A stretch of 20,918 bases of DNA from assembly GCA_036736205.1 (NCBI GenBank), contig DAINMX010000096.1:1-20918 (forward strand). The letters run 5' to 3'. Position 1 is the first letter of the stretch; every line of letters starts with the position of its first letter. Of the stretch, positions 13,934-20,918 are shown piece by piece. This DNA comes from XYA12-FULL-58-9 sp001798605. Lineage in GTDB: Bacteria > Myxococcota > XYA12-FULL-58-9. The translations under genes were made by a program, and so were the position numbers. The notes beneath the pieces are model-generated. The model ran no database searches, had not been told where the DNA came from, and saw only the letters and a list, made by a program, of their open reading frames with translations.

Positions 13934-15472
13934 ATGCAGATTCGTGCGGAAGAAATCAGCAGCATCATCAAACAGCAGATCACCGACTACGAGCGCAAGG
14001 TCGACGTAGCTGAAACCGGCACGGTCATCTCCGTCGGTGACGGTATTGCCCGCCTCTATGGTCTCAAGAGCGCCATGGCCGGTGAGCTTCTCCAGTTCCC
14101 CGGCGACGTGCGGGGCCTGGTGCTCAACCTCGATGAAGACTCGGTGGGTGTGGCCATCATGGGTCACGACTCCGACATCAAAGAGGGTGACACAGTCAAG
14201 CGCACCGGAGAGATCGCCAGTGTGCCGGTTGGCGAGTGCATGCTCGGCCGCGTGGTCGATGCGCTCGGCAATCCGATAGACGGTCTCGGTGAGATCAAAG
14301 CCGAACAGTACAGTCGCATCGAGGTCAAGGCCCCCGGTATCATTCAGCGCAAGTCGGTTCATGAGCCGTTGCAGACCGGTATCAAGGCCATCGACACGAT
14401 GACCCCGGTTGGTCGTGGTCAACGCGAGCTCATTATCGGTGACCGGCAGACCGGCAAGACAGCCATCGCCGTCGACGCCATCATCAACCAGAAGAATACC
14501 GACGTCTATTGCATCTACGTTGGCATTGGCCAGAAGCAATCGACGGTGGCGCAGGTGGTGGACAAGCTCAAGACCCACGGTGCCATGGAATACACCACGG
14601 TGGTCGCCGCGTGTGCATCGGATCCCGCGCCCATGCAGTTCATGGCCGCCTACGCCGGTTGCGCCATGGGTGAGTACTTCCGTGACAACGGCAAGCACGC
14701 CCTCATCATCTACGACGATCTGTCCAAGCAAGCCGCTGCCTATCGTCAGCTCTCCTTGCTGCTCCGTCGTCCCCCAGGTCGTGAGGCCTTCCCCGGCGAC
14801 GTCTTCTACTTGCACTCTCGTTTGCTTGAACGTGCCGCGAAGATGTCGGACGCAAAGGGGGCGGGGTCGCTCACGGCGTTGCCGATCATTGAGACCCAGG
14901 CTGGTGACGTCTCGGCCTACATTCCGACCAACGTCATTTCCATTACCGACGGTCAGATCTTCCTCGAATCCGACCTGTTCTTTTCCGGTCAACGGCCAGC
15001 GGTCAACGTCGGTATCTCAGTCTCTCGCGTCGGTGGCAATGCGCAGATCAAGGCGATGAAGAAAGTCGCCGGCCAGCTGCGCATGGAGCTCGCTCAATAC
15101 CGCGAACTCGCGGCATTCGCGCAGTTCGGCTCTGACCTCGACAAGTCGACCCAAGAGCAGCTCGAGCGCGGCAAGCGCCTCACTGAGATGCTCAAGCAAG
15201 GCCAGTATGTACCAGACGTCGTTGGATTTCAGGTTGTCCAGCTTTATGCCGGAACCCAAAACATCCCCGGCGAAAAGAAGACGTTTGTTCGCGACATTCC
15301 CGTCAAGGACATCCAGCGCTACTGCGCCGAGATGAAGACATACTTCGAGAGCAAGTACCCCACCGTGTTCAAGGAGATCACCGACACAGGTGTGATGTCC
15401 GATGAGCTCAAGAAGACAGTCGACAAGGCTCTCCTCGAGCTCAACGAAGCCTTCCAAAAGTCGGAGAAATGA
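13934..15472 (+). CDS. atpA: ATP synthase F1 subunit alpha
   Basis: A 512-residue, full-length alpha subunit carrying the non-catalytic nucleotide sites. It starts MQIRAEEISSIIKQQI. The P-loop GDRQTGKT is at about 169-176, the same place as in E. coli. The catalytic-interface sequence PAVNVGISVSRVGGNAQIKAM, with the conserved arginine, is intact. The C-terminal helical domain ends with LNEAFQKSEK. AGGGAAG upstream is the ribosome-binding site. There are no deviations in the motifs I can check. Confidence 0.98.
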   Translation: MQIRAEEISSIIKQQITDYERKVDVAETGTVISVGDGIARLYGLKSAMAGELLQFPGDVRGLVLNLDEDSVGVAIMGHDSDIKEGDTVKRTGEIASVPVGECMLGRVVDALGNPIDGLGEIKAEQYSRIEVKAPGIIQRKSVHEPLQTGIKAIDTMTPVGRGQRELIIGDRQTGKTAIAVDAIINQKNTDVYCIYVGIGQKQSTVAQVVDKLKTHGAMEYTTVVAACASDPAPMQFMAAYAGCAMGEYFRDNGKHALIIYDDLSKQAAAYRQLSLLLRRPPGREAFPGDVFYLHSRLLERAAKMSDAKGAGSLTALPIIETQAGDVSAYIPTNVISITDGQIFLESDLFFSGQRPAVNVGISVSRVGGNAQIKAMKKVAGQLRMELAQYRELAAFAQFGSDLDKSTQEQLERGKRLTEMLKQGQYVPDVVGFQVVQLYAGTQNIPGEKKTFVRDIPVKDIQRYCAEMKTYFESKYPTVFKEITDTGVMSDELKKTVDKALLELNEAFQKSEK

Positions 15473-15514
15473 CAAAAGGGGCGCGCCAACTAGGCGAGCC
15501 GATTGGGTGTTTGA

Positions 15515-16387
15515 ATGCCTTCGCTGCGTGACATTAGAAACCGGATACGCTCGGTCAAGAGTACGCAGAAGATTACGCGGGCTATGAAGCTGGTCGCCGC
15601 TGCCAAGCTGCGGCGGGCGCAGGAAAATATCCTTGCGGCTCGTCCGTATGCGTTGGAAATCGGCGGCCTGTTGCACAGAGTGGCGACGCGCGCCCAGGGT
15701 GAAGACGGCAAGGTGCCGCACCCACTGTTGGACGTGCGTGAGCCCAAGCGAGTTCTGTTGGTCGTCATGACCTCAGACCGCGGCATGTGTGGTGGCTTCA
15801 ACTCGAATATTCTGCGTCGCGCTGAGCGGTTCATCCACGAGCACGAGGACCGTTTCGAGAAAATGGAGGTTGCCTCCATCGGCAAGAAAGGTCGCGAGTA
15901 TTTCCGCAAACGCGGGGTAGCTACGGTCCGAGATTTTCCTGGCGTGTTCGACGATCTCACATTCCGTCGGGCGACTGAGATTGCCGAGGGGATGGCCGAA
16001 GAGTACGTCAAGGGTGAGTTCGACGCGGTGTTCCTACTCTACAACGAGTTCAAGAGCGCCATGAGCCAAAGGGTAACAGTCGAGAGCATGTTGCCGATCG
16101 TTCACGACGAGCTGCCAGCAGGTGAGGACATCGACTACATTTACGAGCCGGGTCAGGTCGAAGTGCTCAACCAGTTGGCGCCCCGCTATGTGGCAATCGA
16201 GGTGTGGCGTGCGTTGCTCGAGAGCAATGCGTCGGAGCACGGCGCGCGCATGACCGCAATGGAGAATGCCACCAAGAACGCCAAGGAACTGATCGACGGC
16301 TTGACCATGCAATTCAACCGCGCCCGCCAAGCAGCCATCACCAAGGATTTGATGGATATCGTCGGTGGCTCGGAGGCGTTGCGTTAA
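15515..16387 (+). CDS. atpG: ATP synthase F1 subunit gamma
   Basis: A 290-residue central rotor shaft. The N-terminal helix PSLRDIRNRIRSVKSTQKITRAMKLVAAAKLRRAQ, split here across two recognisable halves (PSLRDIRNRIRSVKS and TQKITRAMKLVAAAKL), and the C-terminal helix (MENATKNAKELIDGLT, then ITKDLMDIVGGSEAL) are the coiled coil inside the head. MCGGFNSNI is the conserved core motif. The start is fixed by family homology, because the region before ATG 15515 has no strong Shine-Dalgarno site. 42 bases separate it from atpA. Confidence 0.97.
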   Translation: MPSLRDIRNRIRSVKSTQKITRAMKLVAAAKLRRAQENILAARPYALEIGGLLHRVATRAQGEDGKVPHPLLDVREPKRVLLVVMTSDRGMCGGFNSNILRRAERFIHEHEDRFEKMEVASIGKKGREYFRKRGVATVRDFPGVFDDLTFRRATEIAEGMAEEYVKGEFDAVFLLYNEFKSAMSQRVTVESMLPIVHDELPAGEDIDYIYEPGQVEVLNQLAPRYVAIEVWRALLESNASEHGARMTAMENATKNAKELIDGLTMQFNRARQAAITKDLMDIVGGSEALR

Positions 16388-16420
16388 CAGGTTTTGTAGG
16401 ATTGAAGAATTTTTGCTCGC

Positions 16421-16440
16421 GCCCCAGATGAAGAGGGGGC
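16421..16440 (+). other. Possible stem-loop between atpG and atpD
   Basis: GCCCC (16421-16425) can pair with GGGGC (16436-16440) around a 10-base loop, 10 bases before the atpD Shine-Dalgarno sequence AGGAG (16450-16454). It could tune atpD translation or mRNA stability. Support is weak. Confidence 0.25.
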
Positions 16441-16462
16441 CGAAGCTTCAGGAGACGAGAGA

Positions 16463-17956
16463 ATGACGGCCGAAGCACTAACGAGTGGCAACATTACGCA
16501 GGTGGTCGGGCCCGCGGTGGACGTCGAGTTCCCAGCTGGCCAACTTCCAAAGATCTTCACGGCATTGACCGTGTCCAATCCGGAGATCAGCGATAAGAAG
16601 GACAACCTGGTTCTCGAGGTGTCACTGCATCTCGGCGAGAGCACTGTGCGCACCATCGCCATGGACTCAAGCGAAGGTTTGGTCCGCGGCATGAAGGTGA
16701 AAAACACAGGCGCACCGATCATGGTACCGGTCGGTTCCGAGGTCCTTGGGCGCATCACCAACGTCATCGGCCAGCCCGTTGACGACAATGGCCCGATCGA
16801 CGCCAAGTTGTTCCGCCCCATTCACCGTTCTCCCCCGGCCTTCACTGAGCAGGACGTGTCGGTGCAGACCTTCGAGACCGGCATCAAGGTAGTCGATCTT
16901 CTCGCTCCCTATGCCCGCGGCGGCAAAATCGGCCTGTTCGGCGGTGCTGGTGTGGGCAAGACCGTTCTTATCATGGAGCTCATCCGCAACATCGCCGTCA
17001 AACGCGGTGGCTTCAGCGTCCTCGCTGGCGTCGGTGAGCGCACCCGTGAAGGCAACGACCTTTACTTCGAGATGATCGAAGGTGGCGTCATTGCCGCTGA
17101 AAAAGACGAGCACGGACATCCCAAGCGCAATCCCAATGGCTCGATCAAGATCATCCCCGGCAAGAGCCAGTGCGCCTTGATTTACGGTCAGATGAATGAG
17201 CCCCCAGGTGCCCGCGCTCGCGTTGGTCTGTCGGCCCTAACTTCCGCCGAGTACTTCCGCGACGACGAGGGCAAGGACGTTCTCTTGTTCATCGACAACA
17301 TCTTCCGTTTCACCCAGGCAGGTTCTGAGGTTTCGGCGCTTCTCGGACGTATGCCCTCCGCCGTCGGTTATCAGCCGACTCTCGGTACCGACATGGGCGA
17401 GCTGCAAGAGCGCATCACCTCAACGACCCGCGGTGCCATTACCTCGGTTCAGGCGATCTACGTCCCTGCGGACGACTTGACCGACCCCGCGCCAGCGACG
17501 GCGTTTGCTCACTTGGACGCGACCACGGTTCTTTCGCGGCAAATCGTCGAGCTCGGTATCTACCCTGCGGTGGACCCTCTTGACTCCACCTCTCGCTTGC
17601 TCGACCCCGGTGTCGTCGGCCAGGAGCACTACAATGTGGCGCGTCAGGTGCAGGAAATCTTGCAGCGCTACAAGGAGCTGCAAGACATCATCGCCATCTT
17701 GGGTATGGACGAGCTCTCCGACAGTGACAAACAAGTTGTCGCCCGCGCTCGCAAGATTCAAAAGTTCCTGTCGCAGCCGTTCCACGTGGCAGAGACCTTC
17801 ACCGGTCGTCCCGGCGTTTACGTCGAGCTGGCCGACACGATTCGTGGCTTCAAGGAGATCGTCGATGGTAAGCACGACGATCTGCCCGAACAAGCGTTCT
17901 ACATGATGGGAACCATCGAGGACGTGCAGGCCACAGCGAAGAAGATGGCCGACTAA
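16463..17956 (+). CDS. atpD: ATP synthase F1 subunit beta (catalytic), with insertion
   Basis: A 497-residue catalytic subunit; E. coli AtpD has about 460. The P-loop GGAGVGKT is at about 159-166, VLAGVGERTREGNDLYFEM follows, LLFIDNIFRFTQAGSEVSALL is the Walker B region, and YVPADDLTDPAPATAFAHLDA is intact. Between GGVI and ALIYGQMNEPPGARARVG there are about 22 extra residues (AAEKDEHGHPKRNPNGSIKI and a few more). In E. coli only a short DKVS link occupies that place. The insertion accounts for much of the extra length. AGGAG 8 bases upstream supports the start. Confidence 0.98.
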   Translation: MTAEALTSGNITQVVGPAVDVEFPAGQLPKIFTALTVSNPEISDKKDNLVLEVSLHLGESTVRTIAMDSSEGLVRGMKVKNTGAPIMVPVGSEVLGRITNVIGQPVDDNGPIDAKLFRPIHRSPPAFTEQDVSVQTFETGIKVVDLLAPYARGGKIGLFGGAGVGKTVLIMELIRNIAVKRGGFSVLAGVGERTREGNDLYFEMIEGGVIAAEKDEHGHPKRNPNGSIKIIPGKSQCALIYGQMNEPPGARARVGLSALTSAEYFRDDEGKDVLLFIDNIFRFTQAGSEVSALLGRMPSAVGYQPTLGTDMGELQERITSTTRGAITSVQAIYVPADDLTDPAPATAFAHLDATTVLSRQIVELGIYPAVDPLDSTSRLLDPGVVGQEHYNVARQVQEILQRYKELQDIIAILGMDELSDSDKQVVARARKIQKFLSQPFHVAETFTGRPGVYVELADTIRGFKEIVDGKHDDLPEQAFYMMGTIEDVQATAKKMAD

Positions 17957-17992
17957 CCACGACGCTGACAACTGGGTGTAGGTGAGGCAATC

Positions 17993-18403
17993 ATGGCCAA
18001 GCTGAATGTTGCATTGGTGACGCCCGAGCGGCAAGTGGCACGCGTCGAAGTCGACATGGTCACAGCGCCGTCGGTGATGGGTGAGGTCGGTATCCTGCCG
18101 GACCACCAGCCCCTACTGGCAAATCTGCAGCCAGGGGTGGTGCTCTTGCAAGCCGGTAACAAGACTGAGCGGTATGCGGTGAGCGGTGGTGTTCTTGAAG
18201 TGGATCGAAACACCGTGACGATTCTCGCCGAGACCGCAGAGCATGCATCCGAGATAGACGAAGGGCGTGCCAACGACGCTCTCAAGGATGCGTCGGGGCA
18301 GCTCGAGAAGCTCGACAGCCAGGACCCGAAGTTTGAGGAACAAGTCGCTCGCATCCATCGTGCTCAGATTCGCCTCGCCGTCCTCGGTAAGAGCAAGAAC
18401 TAG
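17993..18403 (+). CDS. atpC: ATP synthase F1 subunit epsilon
   Basis: A 136-residue protein of normal length with both domains. The N-terminal beta-sandwich (LNVALVTPERQVARVEVDMV, GEVGILPDHQPLLANLQPG, YAVSGGVLEVDRNTVTIL) binds gamma and the c-ring. The C-terminal helical hairpin (EIDEGRANDALKDASGQLEK...) is the one that can inhibit ATP hydrolysis. It is the last gene of the operon. Only 14 bases separate it from the convergent methyltransferase gene and no terminator hairpin is visible, so transcripts from both sides may run into each other. Confidence 0.95.
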   Translation: MAKLNVALVTPERQVARVEVDMVTAPSVMGEVGILPDHQPLLANLQPGVVLLQAGNKTERYAVSGGVLEVDRNTVTILAETAEHASEIDEGRANDALKDASGQLEKLDSQDPKFEEQVARIHRAQIRLAVLGKSKN

Positions 18404-18417
18404 TCGATACGTAACGT

Positions 18418-19608
18418 TCACACCGGAATTCCCAGGCGGGCGGCAAGCTCGGGGACGTCGTCTTTGTTGGCGAGTCGCATGAGGTCGAGCACGTGTCGCA
18501 TCGACGCCACGGATATTCCGTTGCACACAGTGCGGCTATTAGTCCACAGGGTGGTGAAGGATATTGTCGACTCGTAAGTGAGGTCGATGAGCAGGCGCTC
18601 TCCGGAGCGGCTCAGTCGTTCCCCGCGCAAATAGAAACGTCCCTGTAGTTGATTGGCATCCAACGGCACCTGTACCGGCTCACCCCAGCTGGTGACGATG
18701 AACCCGAGGCGTTGGAGCGCGAGCACGAGTTGCTCAAGATGCTCGCTGTTCGAGTCGACGACGATATCAATATCTCGGGGAGCGCGCCCAAGCTTGCCCG
18801 GCGCGAACAACTCGACCGCAACGCTGCCAATCACCACAAACGGAGCGTGACCGGCGAGGTCCAAGAGAGTTGTGTGCGCAGTCTCGATGTCGACACGGGT
18901 CTGGCGCTGACGTGCGACGAGCGTGTATTCATGGGACCGATTGGTGTGTGTGCTCGCGGCCGCAGGTTCACTCGATTTGCGGTAGCAAAGAATCCGTTCC
19001 TCTTGGAGCTCGAAGTATTGCGCCAGTATGCGGGCTGCCTCCCAGGCCAAGGGCACAAACACGCCCGAGCGCAAACGGATATTCTCGGCCATGATGATCA
19101 CCGTCGCGCTTGGCGCCAACACCCGTCGCAGACTTCGACATGCCTGGGACAACAACTCGAGGTATTGAGCGAAGGAAGGCGACGCATAAATGTCGCCGGC
19201 AGTGGGGCTCTGGGGGCGCGAATCAAAACCAAAGTAGGGCAAGTTGGTGAGACAGAGATCGAAGAGGTCGTTGGGGTATGGCAAGTCGCGCGCATCGCCA
19301 ATAACGACCTGTGGATCAGTGACCCCGCGTCGCCGCAGTCGCTCTCTACAGATCGCCACCCTTTCGGGATCAATGTCGCAACCGAACCCTGCCCTGCCTT
19401 CCTCTTCGCAAGCCACCAGGGTGGAGCCGAAGCCGCAGAATGGATCGAGCACCCTATCGCCTGGCTGCGAGAACTCCCGCAATGCCCACACCATTTGTGC
19501 GACCCAACCGCAATCGATTGCATCGTTGGGGTCACGGACGCGCAGGTCATTGGGAAGAGCTGTGCCTGTCAGATCCTCCTCGAGAATGTGCCAACTCTGC
19601 CGACCCAT
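18418..19608 (-). CDS. DNA-methyltransferase-like protein fused to a nucleotidyltransferase domain
   Basis: A 396-residue protein. The ATG at 19608 shares one base with the stop of the radical SAM gene (TGATG); the longer open frame upstream lies inside that gene. Residues about 30-235 are a SAM-dependent N4/N6 amino-methyltransferase fold. Motif I is DPFCGFGST (55-63), GFGCDIDPERV (74-84) follows, and the catalytic tetrapeptide reads NLPY (122-125), where S/N/D-P-P-Y is usual. The domain ends with SHEYTLVARQR. Residues about 245-396 look like a minimal nucleotidyltransferase: GSVAVEL (261-267), DIDIVVD (279-285) and a third Asp at 342 in LLIDLTY. The N-terminal half may methylate DNA, RNA or a small molecule. 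The fused domain resembles the NTase halves of MNT/AbiE-type proteins. The joint role is unknown. It is the last gene of a minus-strand operon. Confidence 0.8.
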   Translation of the reverse strand: MGRQSWHILEEDLTGTALPNDLRVRDPNDAIDCGWVAQMVWALREFSQPGDRVLDPFCGFGSTLVACEEEGRAGFGCDIDPERVAICRERLRRRGVTDPQVVIGDARDLPYPNDLFDLCLTNLPYFGFDSRPQSPTAGDIYASPSFAQYLELLSQACRSLRRVLAPSATVIIMAENIRLRSGVFVPLAWEAARILAQYFELQEERILCYRKSSEPAAASTHTNRSHEYTLVARQRQTRVDIETAHTTLLDLAGHAPFVVIGSVAVELFAPGKLGRAPRDIDIVVDSNSEHLEQLVLALQRLGFIVTSWGEPVQVPLDANQLQGRFYLRGERLSRSGERLLIDLTYESTISFTTLWTNSRTVCNGISVASMRHVLDLMRLANKDDVPELAARLGIPV

Positions 19609-20750
19609 CAACTCATCCCCGCGAGCAACAGCTGACTGTCGGGATCCCAGTCGCCACAGAGATTGCCGTTGGGATGCAGAACCAGCTTGCGGACCGTATC
19701 CGACCGGTGCTGCGCTTTCATCAAGGTATAGTCGGAGGACTCGAGGGTGACGCGCATATCCCTCTCCCACTCGAGCTCCACCCCCCAGTAATAATAACCG
19801 TATCGCGCCGCCTTCGGCACGACGGCACCTCCATTGCCAATGTGTGCCCACACCTCATCGACCAATGTCTCCATGGTCACCCGTGACGACTGGATGGCAC
19901 GGAGGGTAGGGTTGTCACGATAGAGGTCGCCCACGCGCGCCAACTCGCGAAACACAACATCGCGTACCCCCAAAGAGCGGGCCCACCTGAGGTAGGCGGC
20001 CATGGCGTCAAATGTGGCGATGCCACCGATTTGAGTGACGCACACCAAACGGACCGGCACCACTCCCAGGACGTCCGCCACCGTCGATTCGAAACAACGC
20101 TGAGCACGAATGGGGCGGCCAGGGTGAAAACGCATAATCGCGTCATTCTCACGTTCGGCGAAATGGTGCCTGGACATCTCGATCCGGCTCAGGCCAAAAC
20201 GGGAGACGTGAGGAAGAAGCTGGTGCCCCGAGGTCTCCCGCGCGAGCCCCGCACCGTTGCTATAAAGGACCTTCGGCGCAAAAGGAAATCCCGCCTGTTC
20301 GTGCTCTGCGAGCGCATCCAACAACTGCATGAACCACTTGGGCTCGTCGGTGCATTCCAACCCAGACAGAGATAACCCTAAGCTCAGACCTCGAAGGGCA
20401 CGCAACACTTGGCGCAAATTCTCAAAATAGCTTGGTGCCGGGCGGAGGCTCGACGCCAGAATGTTGCCCTCGCGATGTTGTAATTGCTCTGAGCAAAAGA
20501 CACACCGCGCCGAGCAAGGGCTGGCGGCGGCATAGGGTGTGAAAGTTATCGGCGAGGCAAAACTGCGTCGCGCTCCGCCTAGCTCGCCGGTCTGGCATAC
20601 TTCTGCATCAAATGCCTGAGGCTCGATACCCAAGCCCCGCAATTTAATCAGCAAGGATTCCTGCATTGTGCGCCAAGCAGAGTCTAGGCTGCCTCGGTAT
20701 TCGCTGCAATCCGTTATGTCGCGTTGGCCTTCGCCAAGCGGATGGAACAC
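19608..20750 (-). CDS. Radical SAM protein of unknown pathway
   Basis: A 380-residue frame beginning with GTG 20750. No Shine-Dalgarno sequence is evident, and ATG 20666 is an alternative that keeps the whole domain. The CxxxCxxC iron-sulfur motif is CSARCVFC (Cys79, Cys83, Cys86), preceded by SFASPITFTPYAA. Other segments fit a radical SAM barrel: GLSLGLSLSGLECTDEP in the position of the GGE/GxE SAM-binding strand, SRFGLSRIEMSRHHF, and VRLVCVTQIGG. The C-terminus (KLVLHPNGNLCGDWDPDS) has only one further Cys, so an extra SPASM-type cluster is not obvious. The enzyme would generate a 5'-deoxyadenosyl radical; the substrate is unknown. It lies 28 bases after a glycosyltransferase gene and is coupled to the methyltransferase-nucleotidyltransferase gene. 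Confidence 0.85.
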   Translation of the reverse strand: MFHPLGEGQRDITDCSEYRGSLDSAWRTMQESLLIKLRGLGIEPQAFDAEVCQTGELGGARRSFASPITFTPYAAASPCSARCVFCSEQLQHREGNILASSLRPAPSYFENLRQVLRALRGLSLGLSLSGLECTDEPKWFMQLLDALAEHEQAGFPFAPKVLYSNGAGLARETSGHQLLPHVSRFGLSRIEMSRHHFAERENDAIMRFHPGRPIRAQRCFESTVADVLGVVPVRLVCVTQIGGIATFDAMAAYLRWARSLGVRDVVFRELARVGDLYRDNPTLRAIQSSRVTMETLVDEVWAHIGNGGAVVPKAARYGYYYWGVELEWERDMRVTLESSDYTLMKAQHRSDTVRKLVLHPNGNLCGDWDPDSQLLLAGMS

Positions 20751-20778
20751 GTCAATTTCGACAACGCGAGCGAATCAC

Positions 20779-20918
20779 TTACAACAGACGCACGAGAAGC
20801 TCGGCCGCGCGTTTTGCGCCGCCAGCTTCGTCAAAGGACTTTTTTACCTCTATGGCGGCGGTTCGGTATTGGTCATTGTTGAGCACCTCAAACACGGCTT
20901 CGCGCAACTGGTCTGGCT
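20779..20918 (-). CDS. Glycosyltransferase (GT1/MGT-like), C-terminal fragment
   Basis: Read on the minus strand from the window edge, 45 residues end at TAA (20779-20781). They include QLREAVFEVLNNDQYR and FDEAGGAKRAAELLVRLL. This is the usual C-terminal helix pattern of GT-B glycosyltransferases of the MGT/UGT type (LRxAVxxVLxxxxYRxxA, then AGGxxxAAxLLExL). Most of the protein, including the sugar-nucleotide site, is outside the window, so donor and acceptor are unknown. 28 bases separate it from the radical SAM gene, suggesting one transcript. Confidence 0.6.
   Translation of the reverse strand, partial: PDQLREAVFEVLNNDQYRTAAIEVKKSFDEAGGAKRAAELLVRLL

Noticed and set aside
13910..14992. 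360-codon minus-strand open frame
   Set aside because: It lies entirely antisense to atpA, whose identity is certain.
18404..18417. Terminator between atpC and the convergent methyltransferase gene
   Set aside because: The 14-base gap has no hairpin or T-run that would support an intrinsic terminator.
18649..19635. 328-codon plus-strand open frame
   Set aside because: It is the antisense shadow of the methyltransferase-nucleotidyltransferase gene and has no recognisable motif.

Overview
The window looks like draft chromosome of a Gram-negative bacterium of the Myxococcota / former Deltaproteobacteria type. Four features point there: a secreted giant with thrombospondin type-3-like calcium-binding repeats and a Cys-Gly-Cys plus hydrophobic plus Arg-rich tail resembling MYXO-CTERM; a lipoprotein with DCGG-type cysteine repeats; an ATP synthase operon with paired b' and b subunits, the b subunit carrying a signal-like leader; and a YchF-like GTPase of divergent type. 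The lineage is inferred from family resemblance only. A run of exactly 100 N (7894-7993) is a scaffold gap of probably unknown length.

Layout, left to right. (1) 1-1452: the C-terminal end of a FAD-linked oxidase overlaps rnhB (RNase HII with an N-terminal extension and an altered GRG motif). (2) 1561-2077: a RelE/ParE-type toxin-antitoxin pair behind a perfect 8-bp inverted repeat. (3) 2078-3213: poorly coding DNA with one plausible minus-strand zinc-ribbon membrane protein and one doubtful ORF. (4) 3214-6933: a 1239-residue exported protein with Cys-framed Asp-rich repeats. (5) 6934-7621: remains of two integrase-type transposases. (6) 7622-7843: a small AtpZ/AtpI-like membrane protein with a TTG start, then an 8-bp tandem repeat that runs into the gap. 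(7) 7994-8765: a 59-bp-period repeat whose last copy supplies the -35 box of a probably leaderless vapBC module. (8) 8947-9990: a YchF-like GTPase. (9) 10000-11967, minus strand: a Cys-repeat lipoprotein with a propeller-like C-terminus. (10) 12236-18403: atpX(b')-atpF(b)-atpH-atpA-atpG-atpD-atpC. (11) 18418-20918, minus strand: the end of a glycosyltransferase, a radical SAM protein, and a DNA-methyltransferase-like protein fused to a nucleotidyltransferase domain. The last two genes overlap by one base (TGATG).

The atp genes encode all of F1 plus the b/b' stalk, but subunits a (atpB) and c (atpE) are absent from the visible sequence. In many relatives they follow atpZ/atpI, so they may lie in the gap or elsewhere. 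The least explained locus is the minus-strand glycosyltransferase / radical SAM / methyltransferase-nucleotidyltransferase set. It is tightly packed, probably one transcript, and its product or target cannot be named from sequence.
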